NCBI RefSeq assembly: GCF_017876295.1
Contig: NZ_JAGINT010000002.1
Span: forward strand, 1,426,001-1,490,000
From: Kribbella aluminosa
Lineage (GTDB): Bacteria > Actinomycetota > Actinomycetes > Propionibacteriales > Kribbellaceae
Length of the DNA: 64,000 nt
Direction: 5' to 3'
Made by a program: the position numbers and the translations under genes. Of this stretch, positions 15,590 through 23,674 are shown piece by piece. Position 1 is the first letter of the stretch, and the number at the start of each line of letters is the position of its first letter. The notes beneath the pieces were generated by a model, which did no database searches, was not told the DNA's origin, and worked only from the letters and a program-made list of their open reading frames with translations.

Positions 15590-16336
15590 CTAACAGAACC
15601 GCGGCAGATGGTGGGCGATCTGCTGTCGCCACCACGGCCAGTCGTGGGCGACGTCGTACCCCCAGAGGTCGAGCTCGTGCGGGATGCCCTTCGCCTCCAA
15701 CAGGGCGGCCGTGGCGCGTGCCGACGGCAGGGAGCCGGTCGGGTTCGTCTCCCAGTCGCCCTGCCCGACCGTGAGCAGGATGAACAGCCGCGAGCGTAAC
15801 CACTCCAGGTGGTCGCCCGACAGCCCGGGCAGGTAGTCGGCGGGGTTGTTGAAGTACGTCGCGTGGCCGCGCTCGCCCCACGCGTGCCAGCTCGCCGCGT
15901 CGTAGTTCCCGGACTGGCAGATCGCGACCGGGAACAGGTCCGCCCGCTTCAACGCGAAGTTCAGCGCGTGGAACGCCCCGAGACTGCACCCGGTCGTGAT
16001 GATGTCCGCGCCGCCCGGCGAGTCCGTCCCGATCGTCGGCACCACCTGGTTCACGATCCAGGACTCGTACAGCTCGTGCCGTCGCGCGCGGAGCTCCAGC
16101 TGGATGCTCCGGTCCGACCAGCTGACGTGGTCGTACGAGTCCACGCAGTACAACTTCACCCGGCCCGCCTCGATCAGCGAAGCGACCGCGTCGACCATGC
16201 CGTTGTTCTCGTAGTCCCAGGCCCGCCCCTGCTCGCTCGGGAACACCAGCACCGGGCGGCCGAAGTGGCCGTACCGGATCAGCGTGCCGCGGCGGTCAAG
16301 CCCCGGCGCCTCCAACTCGACCTGCTCCCGTTCCAT
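15590..16336 (-). CDS. Alpha/beta-hydrolase esterase (esterase D / Fes-like)
   Basis: 248 residues from ATG 16336; an in-frame GTG at 16345 is an alternative. The nucleophile elbow is TGCSLGAFHALN (Ser about 119), with a late Asp/His pair in the C-terminal stretch (DLWGYDVAHDWPWWRQQ). There is no signal peptide, so it is probably cytosolic. Its reading frame overlaps the end of the upstream Fes-like gene by about 40 bp, so the two are translationally coupled. Carboxylester or thioester hydrolysis is expected; substrate unknown. Confidence 0.78.
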   Translation of the reverse strand: MEREQVELEAPGLDRRGTLIRYGHFGRPVLVFPSEQGRAWDYENNGMVDAVASLIEAGRVKLYCVDSYDHVSWSDRSIQLELRARRHELYESWIVNQVVPTIGTDSPGGADIITTGCSLGAFHALNFALKRADLFPVAICQSGNYDAASWHAWGERGHATYFNNPADYLPGLSGDHLEWLRSRLFILLTVGQGDWETNPTGSLPSARATAALLEAKGIPHELDLWGYDVAHDWPWWRQQIAHHLPRFC

Positions 16337-17372
16337 CGGCCCCACCCCAGGTCTGTCGCAGTAGTTCCGTCAGCTCAGGATCCAGTACATCCCGCCAGGC
16401 TGTGAAGTTGTGCATGTCGGGAGTTTCGTCGAGTACGACGGACAGCCCGAGCTCGGCCAGCTTCGCCGCCAGCACCCGGTTGTTGTGCACGTTCTCCTCG
16501 GTCGTCCCGGCCGTCATCGCGACAAGCGGCGTACTCGGCGCCGCGGCCGCCGTCAGCACCTGCTCCACGAACCCGGCGACCTGGGCGAAGCACTCGAACT
16601 TCGACTCCTGCGGATCGGTCTCCGGCGTGAAGAACGACCCCGACTGCAGGAACAGCCCGGAAAACGTGTTCGGAAAGTGCCATTCCGCATGCAGTGCCGC
16701 GAGCGCGCCGAGGCTCGCCCCCATCAGCACAGGCCGCCGGCTCCGGTACTGCGCCTGCACGGCCGGTACGACGTACTGCGTCAAACTTGAGGCGTACTGC
16801 GGATTCGCCGCGTACCAGAGGTTCCGCGACGTCGGCCGGAGCAGCGCCAGCCGGAACGGCGAGAGGCTGCCCGAGGCAACGAGAGCCCCCGCGTAGTGCG
16901 TGAGGCCGGCGTACGACGCGAACTCGGGGCCGTCGTGCGCCAGCAGCAACGGCAGCTCGAACCCGGGCGCGATCCCCTCCGGCGCCCACACCTGGACGTC
17001 GACGGGCCCGACCGGCGAGTCCACGGTCAGCGGCGTCAACGTCGACGGCAGCGGCGGTACGGCGATCCAGGCCGGCTCGACGTACCCGGGCAGCGGCAGC
17101 CACGAGTGGTCCCCGAACGCGCCGCCGACCACCCGCGGGTTGGTCGGATCGGTCCGCATGCCGAGGTCGGCGATGTCGAACAGGTATTCCATCCGGTGCA
17201 CCGACGGCCGCGGCAGCCGCAGCTCCCAGCCGTAGCCGACCGGCTTGAACTCGAGCAGCTCCGCCGGAAGTCCCAGCTCCTGCCACAACCGGACGCCGGT
17301 GAACGCATGCGGAGCGTCACCGAGGCGGAACACCACCTCGGCCCCTTCGACCGCGCTCACGACACCAGGCAT
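16296..17372 (-). CDS. Enterochelin esterase (Fes)-like hydrolase
   Basis: 358 residues from ATG 17372; an in-frame GTG at 17405 exists. The N-terminal third is an early-set beta domain like the N-domain of Fes (VVFRLGDAPHAFTGVRLW, WELRLPRPSVHRMEYLFD). The rest is an alpha/beta hydrolase with nucleophile MGASLGALAALHAEW and C-terminal His in ETPDMHNFTAWRD. Fes enzymes hydrolyse cyclic siderophore esters, but no siderophore synthesis or uptake genes are nearby. First gene of the four-gene operon 17372-13381, divergent from the MmcQ/YjbR gene across a CTGACA-TGTCAG inverted repeat. The C-terminus is Gly/Ala-rich where it overlaps the next gene. Confidence 0.78.
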   Translation of the reverse strand: MPGVVSAVEGAEVVFRLGDAPHAFTGVRLWQELGLPAELLEFKPVGYGWELRLPRPSVHRMEYLFDIADLGMRTDPTNPRVVGGAFGDHSWLPLPGYVEPAWIAVPPLPSTLTPLTVDSPVGPVDVQVWAPEGIAPGFELPLLLAHDGPEFASYAGLTHYAGALVASGSLSPFRLALLRPTSRNLWYAANPQYASSLTQYVVPAVQAQYRSRRPVLMGASLGALAALHAEWHFPNTFSGLFLQSGSFFTPETDPQESKFECFAQVAGFVEQVLTAAAAPSTPLVAMTAGTTEENVHNNRVLAAKLAELGLSVVLDETPDMHNFTAWRDVLDPELTELLRQTWGGADGTGAGRVGGAGA

Positions 17373-17396
17373 CCAACCAAGGTACCGGCGGAAACA

Positions 17397-17413
17397 CTGA
17401 CACAAGCTGTCAG
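17397..17413. promoter_or_regulatory. Inverted repeat CTGACA-N5-TGTCAG between divergent genes
   Basis: Perfect 6-5-6 inverted repeat 24 bases upstream of the Fes-like start and 23 bases upstream of GTG 17437. It is well placed to bind a dimeric regulator controlling the hydrolase operon and the divergent MmcQ/YjbR gene. No regulator gene is adjacent. Confidence 0.45.
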
Positions 17414-17436
17414 CGATGGCTGTCTATCGTGGGAAC

Positions 17437-17778
17437 GTGGTCGATCTCACCGACATCCGCGCCATCACCGCGGACCTCCCGCGCAGCTACGAGGTACTGG
17501 TCCGGGACCGGATCAAGTTCCGCGTCGGCCAGATCGTGTACCTCGCGGTCGCGGCCGACGAGCAGACCATCGGCCTGGGCTTCCCGCGGGAGGAACGCGC
17601 CGCCGCGCTGGCCGCCGAACCGGACAAGTTCCTCCCGCCGCGCCCGTCCGACGAGCGCTTCCAGTGGATCGAGCTCAACCTGGCGGCCGTCGAGTACGAC
17701 GAACTCCGCGAACTGGTCCTGGATGCCTGGTCGATGTGCGTCCCGAAGAAGGTCCGCACCGCCTATTTCGGGGACTGA
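17437..17778 (+). CDS. MmcQ/YjbR family protein
   Basis: 113 residues from GTG 17437; ATG 17416 is an in-frame alternative. The CyaY-like MmcQ/YjbR fold is recognised from VRDRIKFRVGQIVYLAV, the central IGLGFPREERAAALA and the end AWSMCVPKKVRTAYFG. The family is thought to bind DNA, but no enzymatic activity is established. GTG 17437 is preferred because TATCGT (17425-17430) ends 6 nt before it, as in leaderless genes. Its 3' end overlaps the convergent winged-helix gene by 16 bp. Confidence 0.8.
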   Translation: MVDLTDIRAITADLPRSYEVLVRDRIKFRVGQIVYLAVAADEQTIGLGFPREERAAALAAEPDKFLPPRPSDERFQWIELNLAAVEYDELRELVLDAWSMCVPKKVRTAYFGD

Positions 17779-18857
17779 CCGACCACGACCGGCGTGTCCG
17801 CACTGCCGATCAGGCCGAGCAACTCGGTGGCTTCGGCCGCGACTGCCTGCTGTTCGTCTGCGGTGAGCGGCTCGTGGGGGGTGATCTGCAGACTCGTGCC
17901 GCGGTGGTGACGCCAGTCGGCCCGGTAGTCGCCGTCGATCAGGACGGTGCCGATCGCGGCGCCGTTGCCGGGCGGGAGCGGCACCGGGCGTCCGGCCGGG
18001 TTCACGCGCCGCCGGTCGGCGTGCGACAGCAGCAGGTTGTCGTACTCCGGGAGGAACCGGACCGGCGCGGGCGTCCCGGGATCAGGCAGCGGTCCATCCG
18101 GTACGTCGAACAGCTCCCGCCCGTCCTCGTCGGCGTACACGCGCAGTCCGGGGCGGAGGCGGTCCACCACCTCACGCAGCTTCGTCAGGCCCGACCAGGT
18201 CTGTACGTCGGCCACGCTCGCCGGGCCGAACACCGCCAGATACCGCAGTACCAGGGCGTCGATCGAGGGATCCGGCACCGGTGGACGGCCCAGCCAGCTC
18301 TCGATCGTCTGCAGCGCGGCCGGGCCGGTCTTTCCCCACACGCCGCGCGGAGTGACCTGGACCGTGCCGGTCAGGTAGCTCACGGCGTACGCCAGCGCGT
18401 TCGCGTCCCAGTCCGGCCAGCGCTCGCCGAGCACGTCCCGCAGCCGGGCGCGGCTGTACGGCTCCCGGCTCAGCAACTCGGCGCCAAAGGCAACGACCGC
18501 GTCGACGTCCGCCCCGGCCAGCTGCTTGCCGAACGAGCCCCGGAGCCCACGGTCCGCGACCGGATGCACAAGCCCCCACAACCGCAGGCAGTCGTCGCCC
18601 GTGACCAGGTGAATCGTGGCCCGCATCAGTGAAGCCCGGACGGCCTGCCGTGCGGTCATCAGCGACGACAGCTCGGCCGGGTCGAAGTTCTCCAGCCGGG
18701 ACCACAACGCGACGTACGCCGCCAGCGGCGCCTGCGCCTGGAGCCCCACCAGCCGCTCGATCAGCTCGGCCGCCGATCCGGGTTCCCGGCGCAGCAACTG
18801 CTGCCGTTGCAGGAACGCACGATTCAGCTCACGCCGGCTGAGCACACGGGTATTCAC
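17763..18857 (-). CDS. Winged helix DNA-binding domain protein (HTH_42 / DUF1006 type)
   Basis: 364 residues. It follows the HTH_42 family pattern: LSRRELNRAFLQRQQLL at the start, VGLQAQAPLAAYVALWSRL, RATIHLVTGDDCLRLW, then winged-helix repeats and the typical FLPEYDNLLLSHADRRRV and VLIDGDYRADWRHH. E. coli YcaQ, the same superfamily, is a DNA glycosylase unhooking interstrand crosslinks. Whether this member does that is not known from sequence. It stands alone, divergent from a small membrane protein gene. Confidence 0.85.
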   Translation of the reverse strand: MNTRVLSRRELNRAFLQRQQLLRREPGSAAELIERLVGLQAQAPLAAYVALWSRLENFDPAELSSLMTARQAVRASLMRATIHLVTGDDCLRLWGLVHPVADRGLRGSFGKQLAGADVDAVVAFGAELLSREPYSRARLRDVLGERWPDWDANALAYAVSYLTGTVQVTPRGVWGKTGPAALQTIESWLGRPPVPDPSIDALVLRYLAVFGPASVADVQTWSGLTKLREVVDRLRPGLRVYADEDGRELFDVPDGPLPDPGTPAPVRFLPEYDNLLLSHADRRRVNPAGRPVPLPPGNGAAIGTVLIDGDYRADWRHHRGTSLQITPHEPLTADEQQAVAAEATELLGLIGSADTPVVVGQSPK

Positions 18858-18959
18858 CGCGACAGCCTACGAAAGCCACGGCCGGTCATCCTCAGGTAGT
18901 AGACCGGAACCATCCTGACGGCCGATGGGTACGCCGGTTCCGCGAGCGACTCTGGAGAT

Positions 18960-19070
18960 ATGAACGGGGACTTCCTGCCCCGACGCCAGTCGGCGTCGGC
19001 GCTCAGCCAGATCGTGACCGTCGTGATCCTGCTTACTGCCGCAGCGGTAGGGGTCTGGATGTTCGTCTAG
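18960..19070 (+). CDS. 36-residue single-pass membrane protein
   Basis: ATG 18960 opens MNGDFLPRRQSASALSQIVT followed by VVILLTAAAVGVWMFV and a TAG at 19068-19070. Residues 18-36 form one clear transmembrane helix behind a short basic N-terminus. Nearly every codon ends in G or C, as in the real genes nearby, which argues against a chance frame. GGAG lies close to the ATG (2-nt spacing), which is short. The stop codon overlaps the stop of the convergent response regulator. I do not know the family; N-in orientation is likely. Confidence 0.6.
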   Translation: MNGDFLPRRQSASALSQIVTVVILLTAAAVGVWMFV

Positions 19071-19825
19071 GTTTCCCAGCGGACGTCCGCCTCGCCCGGC
19101 CGGACCACTCCGGCCTCGTAGGCGACGACGACCGCCTGGACGCGGCTGGACAGGCCGAGCTTCGACAGGACCGAGCTGACGTGGGTCTTGACCGTCGTCT
19201 CGCTGACGAACAGCTTGGTCGCCAGGTCGCGGTTCGACAGGCCGCGGGCCATCCAGACCAGGATCTCCCGCTCGCGTTCGCTGAGCTGCGCCAGCAGTCC
19301 GACCCAGCGCGGGTCCGGTTGCGCCGGCGCCTGGCTCGCCGTACCGCCGTCGAACTGCCGTTCCAGCTCCATGCAGCGCTCCAGCAGCACCCGGGTCGAC
19401 GCCGGGTCGACGAGCGAGTCGCCCCGGTGCACCGCGCGTACGGCGGACACCAGCAGATCAGGGTCCGTGTCCTTCAGCAGGAACCCGGACGCCCCGGCCC
19501 GGACCGCCGCCAGCACATACGCCTCGTCGTCGAACGTGGTCAGCACCAGTACGGCGGGACGCGCCCGCCCGGCCGCGCGGTTCGCCGCGGTGATCCGCTC
19601 GGTGGCGACCAGGCCGTCCATCACCGGCATCCGGATGTCCATCAGCACCACGTCCGGGTCGTACTGGTCGATCAGCCGGAGCGCGTCCTCGCCGTTCTCG
19701 GCCTGCGCGACCGTGCTCAGGTCCGGCTCGTGGTCGAGGATCATCGCCAGGCCCATCCGGATCACGCCCTGGTCGTCCGCGACCAGGATCCGGATCGGCT
19801 CGCTCACTTCTGCGGCGGCAGCCAT
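19067..19825 (-). CDS. NarL/LuxR family response regulator
   Basis: 252 residues from ATG 19825, which has GGAG 9 nt upstream; GTG 19807 (overlapping the kinase stop) and ATG 19840 are alternatives. Receiver domain: IRILVADDQ (acidic pocket), phosphoacceptor Asp in VVLMDIRMPVMDG and the switch region VLVLTTFDD with Lys in FLLKDTDPD. The C-terminal LuxR helix-turn-helix is LSEREREILVWMARGLSNRD to SETTVKTHVSSVLSKLGL. It pairs with the histidine kinase just upstream. The signal and targets are unknown; in actinomycetes such orphan-context systems often tune envelope functions, and a VanY-like gene lies beyond the kinase. Confidence 0.92.
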   Translation of the reverse strand: MAAAAEVSEPIRILVADDQGVIRMGLAMILDHEPDLSTVAQAENGEDALRLIDQYDPDVVLMDIRMPVMDGLVATERITAANRAAGRARPAVLVLTTFDDEAYVLAAVRAGASGFLLKDTDPDLLVSAVRAVHRGDSLVDPASTRVLLERCMELERQFDGGTASQAPAQPDPRWVGLLAQLSEREREILVWMARGLSNRDLATKLFVSETTVKTHVSSVLSKLGLSSRVQAVVVAYEAGVVRPGEADVRWET

Positions 19826-21159
19826 GCCTGCACTCTCCATCCACCCAGGGGGCCGGCCGCGACGGCGAGGGTGCCGCCGACCGCTGTGGCCCGTTCCCGC
19901 ATCCCGATCAGTCCGTTGCCGCGACCGCTTTCCTTGCGGCGCGCCGTCTCCAGTACGTTCACCGGCGGCGGGCCGCCGTTCCCGTTGTCGTCGATGGTCA
20001 GCAACTCGCCCTGCGGTCCACTCTGCCAGGTCACCCGCGCCGCGGTGGCCTTCGCATGCACCATCACGTTGGTCAGCGCCTCCTGGATGATCCGGACCGC
20101 GGTCAGGTCGGTCGCCGAGCTGAGCTGCCGCTGCCGGGGCGGGAGCACCATCGTGACGTCGATCCCGACCGCCTTCAGCCGTTCACCCATCCGGGCCACG
20201 TCGGCCAGGTCCGGCACCGGCGCGGTCCCGCCGCCCGAACCGGTGTCGCCGGCGATCTGCGGCGACGCGGTGTTCAGCACCCGTACCGTCTCGCGCATCG
20301 CGGCCAGCGCCTCCTTGCCGCTGACGATGATCCAGCGGATCGCCTCCCGCAGTACTTCGGGCCGCTGGTCGGCCACCCGGTCCGCGGCCTGCGCCCGGAT
20401 CACCACCGCGCTGACGTGGTGCGAGATCACGTCGTGCAGGTCGCGGGCGATCCGGGTCCGCTCGGCCACCGCGGCCCGCTCGGCCTCGACCGAACGCAGC
20501 CGGACCAGTTCGGCGTTCCGCTGCTCCAGCAGCGCGACCGACTTCCGGCGCCGGCGGGTGTCCGCGCCGAGCAGCACCATCCCGCAGATCAGTGCCTCGG
20601 CGAACACGAACAGTGAGACGTCGATGTACGTGTACAGGCTGCCGAGGTCGCGGGGCAGGGCCTTGTACCGCGGGCCGTGCAGCACCGCCCGGTTGACGTG
20701 GCTGAGGACGATCGCGACCACGGTCGGCAGTCCGATCATCAACCCGGCCAGGCTGCCCATCGTGAAGAACAGACAGGTGAACCGCCGGACGCCCGCCGAC
20801 GCCGCCAGGTATCCGACGACCAGCAGCGGGACCAGGTGGATCTCCGACTGCAGGGCCGCGTCGCTGATCTCCGGCTGCCCGAAGATGGTCAGTCCGAGCT
20901 GAGCGGCCAGACCGGTGCCGACCGCGGCGTACAGGAACGGGTACAGGACCGAGACGATCACCAGCATGGTCCGGGGGATCCGCCGCGCGAACGCGACCGT
21001 GGCGACCAGGAAGGACCCGGTGACCACCGAAACCGCCGGGTTGTGCGGGCGCAGCCAGGTGTCGTTGATCAGGTTCAGCGCCGCGAACCAGATCACCCCG
21101 ACGACCGCAGCAACCAGCAGATCCTGCTGCCCCTGCGTCAATCGCCGCCAAAGTCCCAT
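19804..21159 (-). CDS. NarL-type sensor histidine kinase
   Basis: 451 residues. The first ~190 residues have about six membrane segments with no obvious extracellular sensor. A short coiled linker (RNAELVRLRSVEAERAAVAE) leads to the HisKA_3 box RTRIARDLHDVISHHVSAVV with His at about 248. The HATPase domain shows EALTNVMVHA (N box), DDNGNG (G1) and GNGLIGMRERA (G2). It autophosphorylates and passes phosphate to the response regulator, whose gene overlaps its 3' end by about 22 bp. The start is ATG 21159, directly preceded by an alternative GTG. Confidence 0.92.
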   Translation of the reverse strand: MGLWRRLTQGQQDLLVAAVVGVIWFAALNLINDTWLRPHNPAVSVVTGSFLVATVAFARRIPRTMLVIVSVLYPFLYAAVGTGLAAQLGLTIFGQPEISDAALQSEIHLVPLLVVGYLAASAGVRRFTCLFFTMGSLAGLMIGLPTVVAIVLSHVNRAVLHGPRYKALPRDLGSLYTYIDVSLFVFAEALICGMVLLGADTRRRRKSVALLEQRNAELVRLRSVEAERAAVAERTRIARDLHDVISHHVSAVVIRAQAADRVADQRPEVLREAIRWIIVSGKEALAAMRETVRVLNTASPQIAGDTGSGGGTAPVPDLADVARMGERLKAVGIDVTMVLPPRQRQLSSATDLTAVRIIQEALTNVMVHAKATAARVTWQSGPQGELLTIDDNGNGGPPPVNVLETARRKESGRGNGLIGMRERATAVGGTLAVAAGPLGGWRVQAWLPPQK

Positions 21160-21338
21160 CACGTCGCCCAGCGTAGTCAGCCTCTGTTTGCTGAAGCTTC
21201 ATCTGACCGGAGGGGCGTTCTCTCCAACTTTTGGAGGAGGCTCGGCGTCCGAACTGATACTCAGGGCCGACAGATAGGGCTGAAGGACGGTCCCTGGGAC
21301 GGATGCGTCGACCGCCCTGATCAGAAAGGCTGTACCCC

Positions 21339-22034
21339 ATGACGGAGCACCTCCCGCACCGGGCGCCGCGGACGCGGTTGCTGTCAGTGGCCGGCGTGGT
21401 CGGGGTCGGTGCGGTCGCCGGGTCGCTGCTGATCTGGCACCAGCAGGTCGGGGACGCCGTGGGCCTCGGCGGGGACAAGCGGCCGGTGGTGTCGACGAAC
21501 AGCGCGCCCGCGTACAGCGTCCCGCCCGCGACGGCGACACCCACTCGGACGCCCACAGCCCGCCGTACGACGACGACTCCGTCGCGGACCACCACGAGTC
21601 CCACCGAGAAGTCCACGAAGACGACGACCCAGGTGCCGCGCGAAGAGGACATCGACGCGCTCTCCCCGAAGCTCCAGTCCCGGCTGAAGAAGGCCTTCGC
21701 CGCCGCGACGGCCGACGGCGTCCCGATCCGGATCAACTCCGGCAGGCGCAGCGCCGCGAAACAGCAGCGCCTGCTGAACGAGGCGATCGAGAAGTACGGC
21801 TCGTACGCGGCGGCGACCCGCTGGGTGCTGCCTCCCCAGTACTCCGCCCACGTGCTCGGCAAGGCCGTCGACATCGCTCCGGCGGCCGCGATGACGTGGC
21901 TGGACAAGAACGGCTGGCGGTACGGCATCTGCCGCCGGTACGACAACGAACCGTGGCACTTCGAGGCGATCACCACGCCAGGTACGAAGTGCCCGCCGCG
22001 CGAACCACATGCGCTGGCCAAGGCAGACAACTGA
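21339..22034 (+). CDS. VanY-type D-alanyl-D-alanine carboxypeptidase (M15B)
   Basis: 231 residues. Residues 1-35 form an N-terminal membrane anchor or uncleaved signal (basic start, LLSVAGVVGVGAVAGSLLIW). A Thr/Pro/Ser-rich stalk (about 50-98) spans the wall. The C-terminal M15B domain has RINSGRRSAAKQQRLLNEA, the zinc motif SAHVLGKAVDI and EPWHFEAI. Such enzymes trim D-Ala from peptidoglycan stem peptides outside the membrane. It is close to, but divergent from, the two-component pair, and is followed 17 nt later by a small gene of the same strand. Confidence 0.88.
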   Translation: MTEHLPHRAPRTRLLSVAGVVGVGAVAGSLLIWHQQVGDAVGLGGDKRPVVSTNSAPAYSVPPATATPTRTPTARRTTTTPSRTTTSPTEKSTKTTTQVPREEDIDALSPKLQSRLKKAFAAATADGVPIRINSGRRSAAKQQRLLNEAIEKYGSYAAATRWVLPPQYSAHVLGKAVDIAPAAAMTWLDKNGWRYGICRRYDNEPWHFEAITTPGTKCPPREPHALAKADN

Positions 22035-22050
22035 CCAGGGGGATCCTGAA

Positions 22051-22419
22051 ATGACCATGACCTACGCCCAGCCCTTGACCCGGCGCTACACCCGCGCCCG
22101 GCTCGCCGTACCCGCCCTCTGGCGGCAGGTGATCCGAACCAGTGACAAGGGAGAGCACACGATGGCGGAGCCGGACCGGTCCGCGTACACCCAGCTGGAG
22201 ATCTACGACGGCGTCCTGGCCGCCTTCGAGCGCCGCGACGAGGTGGCAGCGGTACTGCGTTCCGCCGCCGACCGTCCGGCCGCCGTACGCCGGTTGCGCG
22301 CCGAGTTCGGGCTCAGCCACCTGCAGGCGACCACGCTGATCGACCTGCCGCTGACCACCGAGTGCCGGGACCGGATCGCCCGCCGCGCCGAGGAGCTCCG
22401 GACCGCCCTGCACCGCTGA
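22051..22419 (+). CDS. Small protein with GyrA-tower-like helical segment
   Basis: 122 residues from ATG 22051, which has AGGGGG 8 nt upstream; ATG 22162 (AGGGAG upstream) is a good alternative giving 85 residues. The segment RLRAEFGLSHLQATTLIDLP resembles the 'EFGLSEEQAxAILDMxL' tower helix of GyrA/ParC. Small actinobacterial proteins with only this piece are sometimes labelled DNA gyrase subunit A-like, but nothing indicates topoisomerase function. The first 37 residues are basic, and codon use weakens just before 22162, so the shorter form may be the real one. Confidence 0.55.
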   Translation: MTMTYAQPLTRRYTRARLAVPALWRQVIRTSDKGEHTMAEPDRSAYTQLEIYDGVLAAFERRDEVAAVLRSAADRPAAVRRLRAEFGLSHLQATTLIDLPLTTECRDRIARRAEELRTALHR

Positions 22420-22522
22420 TCCTGCGTCACATCCTGCTTCACGGTCCGTGCGCGAGCCGCATCTCGGTGGTGGCGGCTCGCGCCGACCTGCGGTATTTGC
22501 CTGCCGTGGGGAGGATGGAAGG

Positions 22523-22909
22523 GTGATCACGATCGAGCAGGCCGGACGACTGCGCAAGGCCGGGGTGCTGTGGGCGCCCGGCGCCGGGGACCGGTTCGTC
22601 GTACCGGACCGGGACATGGACGACGACGTGTTCGTGGTGAGCGACATGACCGTCGAGGTGCACGACTACCAGGGCAGCAAGGTGATCGGCTTCAACGGCA
22701 CGACCGAGTGGGCCCTGGACAGCATCGAGCAGCGCGAAGTCATCTGGCTGCCGCGCGAGGAGCAGCTGCGCGCCCTCCTCGGCCGGCACTTCCGCTCCCT
22801 GGAAGCAATCCCCGACGGCTACCGCATCACGCTCACCGACAGCGTCCACACCGCCCCGGACGCAGAACAGGCGTACGCCGACGCGGCGATCCACCTCCTC
22901 GGCGCCTAG
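22523..22909 (+). CDS. Conserved hypothetical protein, 128 aa
   Basis: Starts at GTG 22523 with GGAGG 8 nt upstream. The sequence (ITIEQAGRLRKAGVLWAPG, RFVVPDRDMDDDVFVVSDM, VIGFNGTTEWALDSIEQ, AYADAAIHLL) belongs to a conserved actinobacterial family. Relatives are, I believe, sometimes labelled CpaE-like, but no ATPase motif is present here. Likely cytosolic; role unknown. It ends in a 4-bp overlap with the convergent YqeB-type gene. Confidence 0.7.
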   Translation: MITIEQAGRLRKAGVLWAPGAGDRFVVPDRDMDDDVFVVSDMTVEVHDYQGSKVIGFNGTTEWALDSIEQREVIWLPREEQLRALLGRHFRSLEAIPDGYRITLTDSVHTAPDAEQAYADAAIHLLGA

Positions 22910-23601
22910 ACCCGCCAGTACTGCTTCTTGTCCTTGTCCTTCACGGTGTAGCCGAGGTTCGTCAGCTCGTCGCGGAGTTCGCGCAGGTCGGCCTTGCCCT
23001 TGTCGCCGTCGTCGAAGGCCTTCGAGCGGACCTTGAGGATCGCGTTCACGGCCGGCGGCAGGTCCGGGTCGTCCTCGATCCAGCGCCGGAAGTCCGCCTC
23101 GCGCGGGTCCCCGGCCTCGGACCACGGGTACCCGTGGGCGCGGAACGCGGCCGCGATCTTCGGTGTCTCGGACTTGAACTGGTCGTGCTTCTCGCGGGCC
23201 AGCTCCCGGGAGCTCGTGTCCTGGAGGACGATCTCCTTGCCCTCCAGGAACGCCACCGACACCTTCTCGCGCGGCACGGCCACGGTCTTCTGGTGCTTGA
23301 GGAACTCCACCGACCGGTTGCTGATCGTCACCCGCAGCGTGTCGTCGAGTGCCATCCCGGCCAGTACGACGCCGACAACCAGCCCGACCAGTACGCAGAT
23401 CACCACCACCCACCAGCTGTCCCAGGCGGCGATCAGACGCAGCGGTCCCTGGAACGGCACCCACTCGTGACCGCCGGCCCAGTGCGCGATCCGCGGCAGG
23501 AAGAAGCCGAGCACCAGCCCGGCCAGTGGCAGTCCGCCGAACAGCAGCACCTTGTCTCCGGCCGAGTGCCCGATCACCGTGCTTTCCGGCGTACCTGTCA
23601 T
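22906..23601 (-). CDS. YqeB-like membrane protein
   Basis: 231 residues from ATG 23601 (in-frame ATG 23610 also possible). Two membrane segments (LLFGGLPLAGLVLGFFLP and WWVVVICVLVGLVVGVVLAG) flank the family-typical HWAGGHEWVPFQGPLRLI. A PH-like cytoplasmic domain follows (LRVTISNRSVEFLKHQKTVA, KVSVAFLEGKEIVLQDT) with a charged C-terminal part. This matches the Bacillus YqeB family, whose function is unknown. Divergent from the ornithine cyclodeaminase-like gene. Confidence 0.7.
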   Translation of the reverse strand: MTGTPESTVIGHSAGDKVLLFGGLPLAGLVLGFFLPRIAHWAGGHEWVPFQGPLRLIAAWDSWWVVVICVLVGLVVGVVLAGMALDDTLRVTISNRSVEFLKHQKTVAVPREKVSVAFLEGKEIVLQDTSSRELAREKHDQFKSETPKIAAAFRAHGYPWSEAGDPREADFRRWIEDDPDLPPAVNAILKVRSKAFDDGDKGKADLRELRDELTNLGYTVKDKDKKQYWRV

Positions 23602-23674
23602 CGACCCCATGTCCTGAACGTAACGTGCGCGCGCGAAACTTAAGTATCGATCGACGGCAACCGAAGGAGACCGA

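Noticed and set aside
14279..15799. 506-residue plus-strand open frame opposite the ATP-grasp gene
   Set aside because: Val/Arg/Gln-rich shadow frame; the minus strand encodes a clear ATP-grasp protein with proper codon bias and start.
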